Source: JAJCYK01 sp965212195 | Lineage (GTDB): Bacteria > Bacteroidota > Bacteroidia > Cytophagales > Cyclobacteriaceae | Assembly: GCA_965212195.1 (NCBI GenBank) | Contig: CBDBUW010000010.1 | Location: forward strand, 1 to 64,000 | Reading direction: 5' to 3' | Length of the DNA: 64,000 nt | Shown: positions 1 to 8,757 of the stretch, one piece after another | How the letters are laid out: every line of letters begins with the position of its first letter | How positions within the stretch are numbered: position 1 is the first letter of the stretch | The notes under the pieces: generated by a model | The model's input: the letters and a program-made list of their open reading frames with translations, nothing else | Told to the model about the DNA's origin: nothing | The model's database searches: none | Translations under genes and position numbers: made by a program

Positions 1-510
1 ATAGGGAAGCCAAATCCCACCATGGATTCTCGGAGAGGTATCGCACCTCTCTTTCATTAAATCCCATCTGCTTCAAAATGGTAGTATCAGCCAGCATTTC
101 TTCACTGTAGAACTTCCCTTCAATCTGCCGCAGTTCCTGTTTGCGCCGGGGATAAGGTAAAACGGTCAGGTTGAATTCACGGGTATATTCCCAGAACCTT
201 TCATAACCGGGCTTGGTAATATGTTCCGCCCCGTAATCGGCGTAGAGCCCGTCATCCAGCTCCTCACCGCTGCTCATTACATGACCTCCCACACGCGCGG
301 AAGCCTCCAGTAGGGTAACTTCATGGCCTAACCTCATCAATTCATAGGCACAACACAACCCACCGATGCCCCCTCCTGCCACCACCACCTTTTTTTTATT
401 TCTGGAGGTTGACTGGATTCCACATCACACTGCATCAGGGAAGATCCCATCACAGCCGCTCCTGCCACTGAGGCAGTTTTGATAAAATCTCTCCTTTTTA
501 TCGATTTCAT
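1..510 (-). pseudogene. Tat-exported FAD amine-oxidase-like protein, N-terminal part, frameshifted
   Basis: The gene runs off the left edge. From the ATG at 510 it encodes a twin-arginine leader (KRRDFIK, then an Ala/Gly/Val-rich stretch to SSLMQC). That frame degenerates into WWWQEG and stops at 337-339. One extra A in the A8 run (T390-397 on the given strand) would instead join the leader to KKVVVAGGGIGG, a textbook FAD-binding GxGxxG loop. That second frame then stays open to the edge with LLEASARVGGHV and YADYGAEH, as in flavin monoamine oxidases. So this is a leader and an oxidase joined by a -1 shift in a homopolymer. It may be a true pseudogene, an assembly or sequencing error, or a slippage site. 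The family call is firm; the fate of the gene is not. Confidence 0.75.
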
Positions 511-702
511 AGGTTTGAGAAAATACCCTTTTTCAAATGGCTATAGATAAATATAGGCATTTGTAGCTTACGGTGCATTTGGTCAGACGTATACCTCTGT
601 CTTACTGGCTCATTTTTGACAATTCGACAGTTCTTGCTAATTTGTTAACACCCACCAGCCTAATTTGAACAGCTCATTTTCAAGGAACTAACCCTTAGAA
701 CT

Positions 703-1092
703 ATGGAGACTTTATACCGCAATACCAAAATCAGCCTTGGCTATGTAACAGGGTATCTTATCATGGGTGGACTAATGTTCTTGTGGGTACCGCAAACGGC
801 CCTGAAAATTTTTCAATCCAGTGGTCAATATGATGATATCATGATACGGGCGGTTGGGCTTATGATGTTAGGGCTGGCCATAGTAGTGATCCAGGTCATC
901 CGTCTAAACTTGATAAAGGAATTTTATCCAACCACTCTCATGTTGCGGATGTTCTTAACTGCGGGCATGATCGGGCTGTATTTCTATGCGGGAGATATTA
1001 TGTTTTTGATCATCTCCGGAATCATCGTCCTGGGAATGATAATGACTGTTTATTTTTATTTACGGGATGAGAGGTCTCAGGGACCTGCATGA
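703..1092 (+). CDS. Small four-helix membrane protein of unknown function
   Basis: A 129-residue protein made almost entirely of hydrophobic segments (roughly residues 12-29, 44-66, 77-95 and 98-119), ending in a charged tail (YLRDERSQGPA). I recognise no family or active-site motif. Starts at ATG 703 after a 190-bp gap that separates it from the divergent amine-oxidase gene. Its last 16 bases overlap the 3' end of the convergent lipoprotein gene. Probably an inner-membrane protein; function unknown. Confidence 0.7.
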   Translation: METLYRNTKISLGYVTGYLIMGGLMFLWVPQTALKIFQSSGQYDDIMIRAVGLMMLGLAIVVIQVIRLNLIKEFYPTTLMLRMFLTAGMIGLYFYAGDIMFLIISGIIVLGMIMTVYFYLRDERSQGPA

Positions 1093-1454
1093 TCTAAAAA
1101 GACAGTTTCCAGACCCTGACTTAAACAGGTCAACCTGATGTGGGTACCCGGGGCCAACTGGATCAGACATTCCAGGTACAAAGCACTGTCAGGTTCAAAG
1201 TAGTCCAAGCGCACTTGCTTACCCTCCGACAAATCCATATTTAAAGCAGAATCGAGATCTTCAATGACATTATCATCCGGGTATAATAGTTCACCATCAT
1301 CTGCTTCGAAGTAAAAATACAGACACCCGCCGTCAACCTCGATCTTTTTTATAGTGGCAGAATGCGCACAAGGCTGCGATTCGTCAACTTCACAACCGTA
1401 CATAATGATCACAAGCGTTAATGCCAGTAGCAGTCTGGTAAACCAAATAAACAT
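1077..1454 (-). CDS. Small hypothetical lipoprotein
   Basis: A 125-residue protein with an N-terminal hydrophobic segment (residues 3-20) ending in IMYGC, a plausible lipobox with Cys21 as the lipidated residue. The mature part is acidic and has four more cysteines (QPCAH, GGCLYF, LECLIQ, LTCLSQ) that could form disulfides. No family recognised. It converges on the membrane-protein gene at 703, with a short 3' overlap, and is followed upstream by about 250 bp without genes. Confidence 0.65.
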   Translation of the reverse strand: MFIWFTRLLLALTLVIIMYGCEVDESQPCAHSATIKKIEVDGGCLYFYFEADDGELLYPDDNVIEDLDSALNMDLSEGKQVRLDYFEPDSALYLECLIQLAPGTHIRLTCLSQGLETVFLDHAGP

Positions 1455-1707
1455 AGATACAAGATAAAACAGGTTACCCGAAAGACCCCGATTTGCCGAA
1501 ATTAGTTGGAACCAAGATAAAAAACCATCCCATTTTTGTGTCCCTGGTGCCGGCGCTGATATTTTAGGGATATGAGCAATTGAGAACCCTTAGAATAATT
1601 AGAATGTAATTAACGATATCACGGAGTTTCACTGAGAAACGGAGCATCACAGAGCAAGGCTCGGACCGCTGATAACTTCTAACTCTCAATAAAGCATTGT
1701 GACATAA

Positions 1708-4700
1708 TTATTTCCCATTATTGAACGACTTATCAGGATAGTCTGGTACCGGTGGCAATTCACGGGGATCTTCCTCAATTAATTTTAACAAATGATCAAT
1801 GGCGGCCTTTAGTTGCGCATCCTCACCATTGAAGGTGGAATGAGGTAAATTGTCCACCACTATATCGGGTTCAAATCCGTGTCCTTCGATCAACCATTCA
1901 CCCTCAGGACCATATACCCCATACATGGGAGCCCTGGCAATCCCTCCGTCAGTCAATCGGTTCACCCCACTGAGCCAAATCTCGCCACCCCAGGTACGGG
2001 TCCCTATGGCAGTTCCCAGATTGAGTCTTTTAAATCCATCGGCAAACGCCTCCCCGTCGGAAGCAGTTCTTTCATTGACCAGGATCACGATATGCCCTCT
2101 GAAAGCATATTGCATGTTTGAATATGAGATCCCCGTGCGGCCTTTCCAATACATCCAGGCTTTTCTCAACAGCTTTTCCAAGATAAAGCTTTCAATGTTC
2201 CCGCCTCCGTTATGCCTTACGTCGATAATAAGGCCCGGACGGTCGAACACCGGATAGAATTCCCGGTACCAATGATTCAGATCCCTGCTTCCCATACCCT
2301 GAAGGTGTATATAACCTACTTGGCTTTGAGTTCGACGCTCAACTTCCAATCGTCGGTTGTATTGCCAATCCCGATATCTCAAGGTGTAGGCATTGCCAAT
2401 AGGTACCACTATGAAATCATTGGCGGCCGCCCCTCTTTTAATGGTAAGTCGAACCTGTTTACCGGTCTGATTTCTGATCAGGGCTCCTATATCCACCGCA
2501 GGCAGCGCGGGTTGTCCGTTTACCTGAGTGATCACATCCCCTACTCGGATATCGTTGAACGGCTGGTCCAAGGGTGATCGTTCATGCGGATAGTCCGGAT
2601 CGGCTTTGTAGATATGATCAATACGGAAGCCTCCTTGAGCTGCATCACGACTAAAGCGACCGCCTAGTCGAGCTACGAAAACCTGATTAGGATTTTCCCG
2701 TACATCGCCGCCGCGTACACTGGTGTGTAGGGCAGATAGCTCTCCCACAAACCGGCCAATAAGGTCCGATAAATCTTCACGCGTAAGAACGCGATCCACG
2801 AGCGGCAGATACTTTTCATACATGGCATTCCAGTCCACTCCATGCATATTCTTATCATAAAAGTAGTCTCTTTCCATTCGCCAAGCATCGGTGAAGATCT
2901 GCTTCCAATCCTCCCTTGGCGTTATTGGGAATTTCCAGTTCTTGAGCTCGATTTTATGTTCAGTCAGATCACTGACTTTTTCCTTCCCGGCATCAATCAT
3001 GTAATAGCTTTTTTTCTTGGTCACCAGGATCTTCTCTCCATCAGCGGCTAAACGGAAGCTGGAGATATCCTCTACCATATTTTTCACCTTGGGATCATCA
3101 TTGGTGATTTTGATCACCCCTAAATGGGTTTTAGCTTTCACCCCTGTTTCCCGAGTTGTGAGGTATATGGCTTCATCCGTAACACCTAGATTGGCGTAAT
3201 TACCGGGATCAACGGGCACTTCCATGATTCGATGTTGAATATTGTTTCTGTCAATAGTGACCGTCACATTTGACTCCACTTTATCATCATTCTCCTTATC
3301 ATCATTATCAGTCTTATTCTGATCCTGGGGCTGCAACTCATCATCATCCCTGAATGGAGAACGGTTCTTGGCTTGGAGCGGCAGGTAGTATAGTTTTTCA
3401 CTGGCATCAAAATATGGCTCCGGTTGCCGGGTGCCCCAAGGTGATCCTACCAGGGTGGTGAAGCTCCTGTCGGAAAGGAAATAAATAAATTGGCCGTCGG
3501 GGCTCCATTGAGGATAGAGGCTGTTGGCGCGGTCGGTTGTAATGGGAAAGGTAGCGCTGGAACCAAGTTCGTGAAGGAATATTTGAGCCATGGTATTGAA
3601 GGCATTCTGTACAAAAGCCACCCATTTACTATCGGGGGACCATGAAAAGGTCCTGATGCCCTCCTGATTGTTGGATATTTTGCGGCTAACCCCTGTGGCG
3701 ACGTTTAGTACATACATATTTGCGTCCAAATCGTCGTAGGCTATCCATTTGCCATCCGGCGATGGTACGCCACGGAAACGAAGGATCTTTCCGTCACTGG
3801 TAATTTTTGTACCACTGCCAATTCCATTCGCAAGCATTCGTACGAACTCAAATTCCCCGGTTTCGTCTGACAATGTGATAATTTGTTTACCGTCGTGAGA
3901 GAAAAATGCATCTCTAAAGCGCACGTCCCGTTTATGGGTGAAACCCACCATTCGACCGGTTTTAACAGGAAAAACAAACAACCGACCCCTAGCGGTGACC
4001 ACAATTTTATCTCCCTTGGGGCTGGGCTCAACGGAGGTAATGTAGCGGGTGGGTTTAGCATCCCATTTTTCCCGTAACTGATCCAGATCCGAAGGCAATC
4101 GGATGTCAATTTTTTGATGATCCCCGTTGGCTATGCGGTAATGCCAAAGGTCTGCACCTAGTTGATAAACAAGGTTGCCTTGATGCAAACTTGCGGTACG
4201 TATATCAAATCCTTTGTGAGAAGTGTGTTGCTGTAAATTAGTACCGTTGTCGTCCATGGACCATAAATTCATGATGCCATCCCGATCACTTATGAAATAA
4301 ACCCTACCCTGAAACCACATAGGATGATGACTTTCTCCCATATAATTAGTAGTTAGTCTTACAGCCTCAGTCTCACCTTCAGTATATTTCCAGATTTGGC
4401 GGGCAGTTCCGCCTTTGTATCTTTTAGTTACATTGCCATGAAAGGCCGGGCGCACAAAAAAGACCGTATTTCCACTTTCATCAAAGGTGGCCTCGCTGGC
4501 CTGACTTAAGGGGATCCTCTGTTTGATTTTAGTGGACATATCAATAGTTACCAGTTGCCGATCAGGTAAGGTGGAATAAGCCCAGGTATCGTATACTATT
4601 TTGCCGTCAGGAGTCCAGCCGTTTACCAAGGAGGTCTCCCCTTCATAGGTCCACCTCTGAGGGAGCCCTCCAGTCAAAGGCATGGTGTATACCTCCCTGG

Positions 4701-4980
4701 GTCCTTCATAGCTGGCTGTAAAAGCCAGCGTGGTACCATCCGGTGAAATGATTGGATTACGTTCTTCCTGGGCATGAGTAGTTAAACGCTGGGCTAGTCC
4801 ACCAGTTAAGGCTACCTTCCATATATCACCTTCTGCCGTAAACACCACAGTGTTGTGGTGAACAGATGGAAACCGGTAATAGCCCTCAATACCTTGGGCA
4901 ATGGTGCATAACGGTAATAAAACCAACCAAATAATTTGGATTTTGAGAAAGGCCAGAGGGAATGATACTTTGAGAATCAT
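1708..4980 (-). CDS. Secreted tricorn-type S41 serine peptidase
   Basis: A 1090-residue homologue of tricorn protease with a signal peptide (residues 1-28). Order: a first beta-propeller with TolB/PD40-like blades, a second propeller to about residue 660, interrupted near 540-590 by a very acidic Asp/Glu/Asn-rich insert, a helical linker, a PDZ domain (about 770-870, VGDVITQVNGQPA) and the S41 catalytic core. Counting from the ATG gives His752 (LHTSV), nucleophile Ser974 followed by Asp975 (TASDGEAF), and Glu1032 (IEGHGFEPD). The Ser-to-Glu spacing of 58 matches archaeal tricorn (Ser965, Glu1023). The residue before His752 is Leu where archaeal tricorn has Ser745. The leader points to an extracytoplasmic role in trimming peptides, unlike the cytosolic archaeal enzyme. 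Transcribed alone; divergent from the DUF5996 gene. Confidence 0.93.
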   Translation of the reverse strand: MILKVSFPLAFLKIQIIWLVLLPLCTIAQGIEGYYRFPSVHHNTVVFTAEGDIWKVALTGGLAQRLTTHAQEERNPIISPDGTTLAFTASYEGPREVYTMPLTGGLPQRWTYEGETSLVNGWTPDGKIVYDTWAYSTLPDRQLVTIDMSTKIKQRIPLSQASEATFDESGNTVFFVRPAFHGNVTKRYKGGTARQIWKYTEGETEAVRLTTNYMGESHHPMWFQGRVYFISDRDGIMNLWSMDDNGTNLQQHTSHKGFDIRTASLHQGNLVYQLGADLWHYRIANGDHQKIDIRLPSDLDQLREKWDAKPTRYITSVEPSPKGDKIVVTARGRLFVFPVKTGRMVGFTHKRDVRFRDAFFSHDGKQIITLSDETGEFEFVRMLANGIGSGTKITSDGKILRFRGVPSPDGKWIAYDDLDANMYVLNVATGVSRKISNNQEGIRTFSWSPDSKWVAFVQNAFNTMAQIFLHELGSSATFPITTDRANSLYPQWSPDGQFIYFLSDRSFTTLVGSPWGTRQPEPYFDASEKLYYLPLQAKNRSPFRDDDELQPQDQNKTDNDDKENDDKVESNVTVTIDRNNIQHRIMEVPVDPGNYANLGVTDEAIYLTTRETGVKAKTHLGVIKITNDDPKVKNMVEDISSFRLAADGEKILVTKKKSYYMIDAGKEKVSDLTEHKIELKNWKFPITPREDWKQIFTDAWRMERDYFYDKNMHGVDWNAMYEKYLPLVDRVLTREDLSDLIGRFVGELSALHTSVRGGDVRENPNQVFVARLGGRFSRDAAQGGFRIDHIYKADPDYPHERSPLDQPFNDIRVGDVITQVNGQPALPAVDIGALIRNQTGKQVRLTIKRGAAANDFIVVPIGNAYTLRYRDWQYNRRLEVERRTQSQVGYIHLQGMGSRDLNHWYREFYPVFDRPGLIIDVRHNGGGNIESFILEKLLRKAWMYWKGRTGISYSNMQYAFRGHIVILVNERTASDGEAFADGFKRLNLGTAIGTRTWGGEIWLSGVNRLTDGGIARAPMYGVYGPEGEWLIEGHGFEPDIVVDNLPHSTFNGEDAQLKAAIDHLLKLIEEDPRELPPVPDYPDKSFNNGK

Positions 4981-4994
4981 GAGGTTTGTATGTG

Positions 4995-5044
4995 TTGATT
5001 AATCGGTAACTGAATCAGCGTACTTAATCTTATTGGTTAATCAA
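4995..5044. promoter_or_regulatory. Two TTGRTTAATC repeats in a divergent promoter region
   Basis: TTGATTAATC lies at 4995-5004 and TTGGTTAATCAA at 5033-5044, both near-copies of the palindrome TTGATTAATCAA. They sit between the divergent tricorn peptidase and DUF5996 genes. The spacing and symmetry suggest a repressor or activator site, but this is AT-rich intergenic DNA and chance is possible. Confidence 0.3.
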
Positions 5045-5110
5045 GCAGGCTGACCGTATCAGAAATATATGAATTTTAGTACATTTAATTACGGACCAAA
5101 TATCATCGCT

Positions 5111-6031
5111 ATGCATTCTCTCTGGCCAGGACTCAATTATTCTCACTATAAAGAAACGGTTTCACTGGTTCATCTCTGGACACAAATTGTAGGTAAGATC
5201 CGTTTGCGGAAAATGCCCTGGCTAAACCATTCCTGGCATGTAAGTCTGTATGTGACACCACGGGGTTTTACCACATCAAGTGTGCCCTACGAAAAAGGGA
5301 TATTCGAGATAGAATTCGACTTCCTACAGAACCAACTAATGCTGTCTACTAGTGATGGAAGAAATACTCATGTGGAGCTGAAGAGTCAGCCGGTGGCTCA
5401 CTTCTATCTAGAGGTTCTTGAAAAGCTTCAGGACCTTCATATTCCGGTGCAGATCCATGGGGCACCCAATGAACTGGATCCCGCCATACCCTTTGCTGAA
5501 GATCATCGAGAGCAGCACTATGACCATCACGAGATGCAACTACTATGGAAGGCTTTCATAGAGGTGCATAAAGTGTTCCAAGAATTCCGGGCCCGTTTTA
5601 TCGGTAAATGCAGTCCAGTGCATTTGTTTTGGGGAGCATTTGATCTGGCGGTAACCCGGTTCTCTGGGCGTCAGGCACCTAAACACCCAGGCGGTATGCC
5701 TAATATCCCTTTGAGAGTGATGCAGGAAGCCTATTCCCATGAGGTTAGCAGTTGTGGATTCTGGCCGGGCAATGAAGATTTTCCCCACCCAGCTTTTTAC
5801 GCCTATTGTTACCCCACACCTGAGGCTTTCGGGCAACAACCAGTAGAACCTCAGGAAGCTTTTTTTAATAAGGAGATGGGTGAATTTTTCTTGCCATATG
5901 AGGCGGTGAGTTCAGCCGCCGACCCTCACTCAGCTTTGATGGGTTTTCTGCAATCTACCTATGAAGCAGCCGCGAATACCGGAAACTGGGACCGCCAGAC
6001 CTTGGAGTTTGACTTCAGTGAGTTTGAGTAA
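5111..6031 (+). CDS. DUF5996 family protein
   Basis: The N-terminal block (LHLWTQIVGKIRLRK-like, then HSWHVSLYVTPRGFTTSS and FEIEFDF) and the later WGAFDLAVTRFSGR block are hallmarks of the DUF5996 family, whose function is unknown. I place the start at ATG 5111 because family members begin close to the LWPGL motif. An upstream in-frame ATG at 5069 would add 14 residues. Histidine- and aromatic-rich stretches (HREQHYDHHEM) could bind metal, but that is a guess. No signal peptide, so cytoplasmic. Stands alone, divergent from the tricorn peptidase. Confidence 0.85.
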   Translation: MHSLWPGLNYSHYKETVSLVHLWTQIVGKIRLRKMPWLNHSWHVSLYVTPRGFTTSSVPYEKGIFEIEFDFLQNQLMLSTSDGRNTHVELKSQPVAHFYLEVLEKLQDLHIPVQIHGAPNELDPAIPFAEDHREQHYDHHEMQLLWKAFIEVHKVFQEFRARFIGKCSPVHLFWGAFDLAVTRFSGRQAPKHPGGMPNIPLRVMQEAYSHEVSSCGFWPGNEDFPHPAFYAYCYPTPEAFGQQPVEPQEAFFNKEMGEFFLPYEAVSSAADPHSALMGFLQSTYEAAANTGNWDRQTLEFDFSEFE

Positions 6032-6181
6032 GTCCTTTAATACATTAATGATCATGGGCTACAAGGAGTACCGAAACTCAAGCCCGCCCCATGAAATCGG
6101 CGTGGCGTATAACTCCCTAAATGGACCTTATAGAATGATGCAGGTATTGGATGAACTGTGAATTGATTCCGTGCTAAAAAA

Positions 6182-6724
6182 TCAGCGAGTTGCACCCTGC
6201 CAATAATTGGTCAAACTGACCATGGTGTCTCTACCCGCTACAGATTTTCTTAAACCCAAACTCAGGCGGATTTCAGGACTTTGGTTATCCCATTGAATGT
6301 ACTTCAGGTTTTGTGCTTTTACTAACTTTCCATTAGTCGCAATCAGCTTCTCTTGCTCAAGTATTACATACGCGGGATGCCCCTGCTCATCTTTACTGAA
6401 ATATAGGAGGTCCCATAAAGGGTCTTCGTCTGAAAACGTAAAGTTTAGCCGGGCATTAATCTTCTGGCCTTTTTGGTAAAAATTTAAAGTACTCAACTGC
6501 ATAGGAGCATAATATTCATCCAGTTGTTCAGACTGAATTATATCCTGCAAAGCAGCCTCTATAAGTTTGGCGTCTTTTTCAGGTGTGACAAGCCCATAGT
6601 ATTCGATCCGGGCAGTGTTTTGAGTACGATCTATCCACAAGGTGCTTTCCTCACTAATAATAGTGATATTGACCGCGAATAATGCCGCAAAATAGAAGAG
6701 AACATGATTCAGTTCAGGTATCAT
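6182..6724 (-). CDS. Hypothetical exported protein paired with a zinc peptidase
   Basis: A 180-residue protein with a hydrophobic N-terminus (residues 7-25) that may act as a signal peptide or anchor, followed by a soluble alpha/beta region (IDRTQNTARIEYYG, NARLNFTFSDED). I recognise no family. It starts one base after the stop of the upstream metallopeptidase gene, so the two are almost certainly co-transcribed and perhaps translationally coupled. That suggests a shared envelope function. Confidence 0.65.
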   Translation of the reverse strand: MIPELNHVLFYFAALFAVNITIISEESTLWIDRTQNTARIEYYGLVTPEKDAKLIEAALQDIIQSEQLDEYYAPMQLSTLNFYQKGQKINARLNFTFSDEDPLWDLLYFSKDEQGHPAYVILEQEKLIATNGKLVKAQNLKYIQWDNQSPEIRLSLGLRKSVAGRDTMVSLTNYWQGATR

Positions 6725-6725
6725 A

Positions 6726-7445
6726 CTATTCCGATTTTATCACCTTCCAAAGTTCTTTATCAGTCATATAATATTTGTCAATAAACCCCTTGGCTCCTTC
6801 ATACAAAACTCCGCCTTTGGGGTCATGACGAACGTAATAGGCATATTGGTAGATCTGGCTGCCTAATCCATGATAAACTGGCATTAAGTCCGTGCTGCGC
6901 TCATGGGCAGCGTGATATTCATCGCTTTGCAGATAACTAAAACCCCATTTCCCAAATTCCAGAATATTCAGCTGATGATAGTACGCCACATGTCCCAACT
7001 CATGGGCTAAAATGCCCACTTGTGCGTCAAAAGGTAAGTTGCGTAATAAAATTGGATCAAAATAGGTATCCTTCGAATCATTCAATAAGATCTTATAGCG
7101 TCGGCCATTCCTAGACCCAAACAAAGACCAAATATCCAGGCTGGCCATCATAGGTGCCCCACCTTGTGTAAATACCATATCGATATTTACGTCCTTTAGT
7201 TGAGGATACGCGGTATATGCAATAGCAGCAGCCACTTCAAATCCTTGAGGAAGACCTTTATTGTCTCCTATCAAGGCTATTAGGCTATCTAAATCGTATT
7301 GGCCATTGGCCAGGGTATCCGCATATGTATAGGTCTCAGTAGTGGGTATCTCTTGGTGCGGATCCACATTTTGAACCACTACTGCTAAGGCCAGAAATAT
7401 TAACCCTGATGAAAGTAGTAAGACCAATCTTATCAGAAGCTTCAT
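6726..7445 (-). CDS. Putative exported zinc metallopeptidase (HExxH)
   Basis: A 239-residue protein with an N-terminal signal or anchor segment (residues 5-26). The key motif is ILAHELGHVAYYH, an HExxH zinc-binding and catalytic helix. HERSTDLMPVYHGLG downstream may supply the third ligand, as in gluzincin-type peptidases of the M48 kind. The gene is first in a two-gene operon with the exported protein at 6182-6724 (one-base gap). The motif makes peptidase activity likely. The exact MEROPS family is uncertain because the protein is shorter than typical M48 enzymes and lacks their multiple membrane helices. Confidence 0.7.
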   Translation of the reverse strand: MKLLIRLVLLLSSGLIFLALAVVVQNVDPHQEIPTTETYTYADTLANGQYDLDSLIALIGDNKGLPQGFEVAAAIAYTAYPQLKDVNIDMVFTQGGAPMMASLDIWSLFGSRNGRRYKILLNDSKDTYFDPILLRNLPFDAQVGILAHELGHVAYYHQLNILEFGKWGFSYLQSDEYHAAHERSTDLMPVYHGLGSQIYQYAYYVRHDPKGGVLYEGAKGFIDKYYMTDKELWKVIKSE

Positions 7446-7509
7446 ATTTGGAGTTTAATTTTTCAATTTACATTATTATAACATAAGAACAGGAAGGGGG
7501 CAGAGTTTC

Positions 7510-8040
7510 ATGACAAAAGGAGAAATTCATATAAGGAATGCTCAAAAGCATGAATTTGTTCCCTTGGGGCAGCTCATGATAGAGGTGTATTCCCAACTCA
7601 ACGGGTTCCCAAGCAGGGAACAACAGCCGGCATATTACAAGTTATTGGCCAATATCGGAGATTTTACTGAAAAACCCGGAGCAGAGTTGTTCGTGGCGCT
7701 ATCCGCCAATGGCAACCTGCTAGGAGGTGTAGTTTATTTTAGCAATATGGCGTATTATGGTTCGGGAGGAACGGCACCACTAGAAAAGCAAGCTGCTGGA
7801 TTTCGGTTATTGGCTGTTAATCCCCGAGCTCGAGGGATGGGCATAGGCCGTGCATTAAGCCAAGCTTGTATAGACAAAGCTAAGGCCCAAAATCATTCTC
7901 AAATCATCATTCATACCACCGAGACTATGAAGGTAGCTTGGGCCATGTATGAGAAATTAGGCTTTAAGCGGTCCCCTGATCTTGATTTCATGCAGGATAA
8001 GCTTCAGGTGTATGGATTCCGACTGGAGCTGAAGAAGTAG
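7510..8040 (+). CDS. GNAT family N-acetyltransferase
   Basis: A 176-residue GNAT-fold enzyme. The acetyl-CoA pyrophosphate-binding loop is RARGMGIGRAL (R/Q-x-x-G-x-G/A), preceded by the beta strand FRLLAVNP and followed by the C-terminal VAWAMYEKLGFKR block typical of motif B. The acceptor substrate cannot be read from the sequence. Divergent from the metallopeptidase operon, separated by 64 bp, so the two probably share a promoter region. Confidence 0.92.
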   Translation: MTKGEIHIRNAQKHEFVPLGQLMIEVYSQLNGFPSREQQPAYYKLLANIGDFTEKPGAELFVALSANGNLLGGVVYFSNMAYYGSGGTAPLEKQAAGFRLLAVNPRARGMGIGRALSQACIDKAKAQNHSQIIIHTTETMKVAWAMYEKLGFKRSPDLDFMQDKLQVYGFRLELKK

Positions 8041-8082
8041 TCTTTCAAGGGCGAATTCCGTTTTGGGACTTGCCCATGATGT

Positions 8083-8460
8083 CTAGGTTTGAGGCTGAGG
8101 CATGGGGGTATAGAAAAATTGCTCCTTGACAATCTTTCCATCTTTCACTTGGTACATACACAACTCTTCGAATTTCGTCCTACCCATACCCTTAAAAGTA
8201 GTATCGGTTTGCATGCGTACGGAAAAGAAATCACCGGCCACCAGGGGGTCGCTTACCTCAATACCATGGAACTCCTCAATAGAGCTGGCCCATTGTTCTC
8301 CTTTTTGGTGTATGGCTTCCATTCCTTTTACATTACCCCATGGGGTTCCTTCAGGTTCTACGCTCTCACAATCTTGGTGATATAGATTTTGCTGGACTTG
8401 TGCCCATTCGCCGGTGCGGCATAGATCAACTAGTTGGTTGGCTACTTCTTGAGTGGTCAT
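8083..8460 (-). CDS. SnoaL-like / NTF2-fold protein
   Basis: A 125-residue cytoplasmic protein of the SnoaL-like (NTF2-fold) superfamily. It begins with an amphipathic helix (NQLVDLCRTGEWAQVQQ), then GMEAIHQKGEQWAS, and ends in strands that close the cone (MYQVKDGKIVKEQFFY). Members range from polyketide cyclases to proteins with no catalysis. No catalytic residue can be assigned here. Convergent with the GNAT gene. Confidence 0.8.
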   Translation of the reverse strand: MTTQEVANQLVDLCRTGEWAQVQQNLYHQDCESVEPEGTPWGNVKGMEAIHQKGEQWASSIEEFHGIEVSDPLVAGDFFSVRMQTDTTFKGMGRTKFEELCMYQVKDGKIVKEQFFYTPMPQPQT

Positions 8461-8642
8461 TTTGAGCTTGGTTTAGAGTGAATATTAAGATTCGAACTGT
8501 AGTTATAATTTACTGAAATAACCCGGCAATTTCAAATGCTTACACTGTAATGCTAGGTCCCTTTTTCAGGAAGTTATCAGCAGGTGAGTGTTTCGACCAA
8601 TATTAAAATCTCTCCGGTTTCAACTAGTGAAACTTATTGGTA

Positions 8643-8675
8643 GTAACTTAATAATGGGTGGGCGGGGGGCACCCC
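8643..8675. repeat. G-rich dispersed intergenic repeat, copy 1
   Basis: The segment from GTAACTTAATAATGGGTGGG through GGGGGGCACCCC closely matches 34333-34366, which shares GTAACTTA, AATGGGTGGG and a GGGG-CCCC inverted core. It lies in the 297-bp gap between 8460 and 8758. The rest of that gap holds only a short hairpin (CGTTTCC at 8683-8689, GGAAACG at 8693-8699) and no gene. Confidence 0.55.
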
Positions 8676-8757
8676 AAAGAAACGTTTCCCACGGAAACGG
8701 ATTTAAATTGGTTCAGGTTGACTCCACTGCCGCCAGCGGCTGGTACTATAAAGATTC

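Noticed and set aside
1850..3199. Several plus-strand frames opposite the tricorn peptidase
   Set aside because: They are antisense to a strong coding region and their translations lack any domain pattern.
3741..4109. A 122-codon minus-strand frame inside the tricorn gene
   Set aside because: It is an alternative frame of a gene whose own translation is fully supported by domains and catalytic residues.
6049..6161. A short plus-strand frame (about 37 codons, with GVAYNSLNGPYRMM) after the DUF5996 gene
   Set aside because: No start context, family or partner seen; it could be a remnant, but the evidence is too thin to annotate.
8683..8699. CGTTTCC-CAC-GGAAACG hairpin as a terminator
   Set aside because: Only a 7-bp stem and no U-tract on either strand, so it is listed as part of the intergenic description instead.
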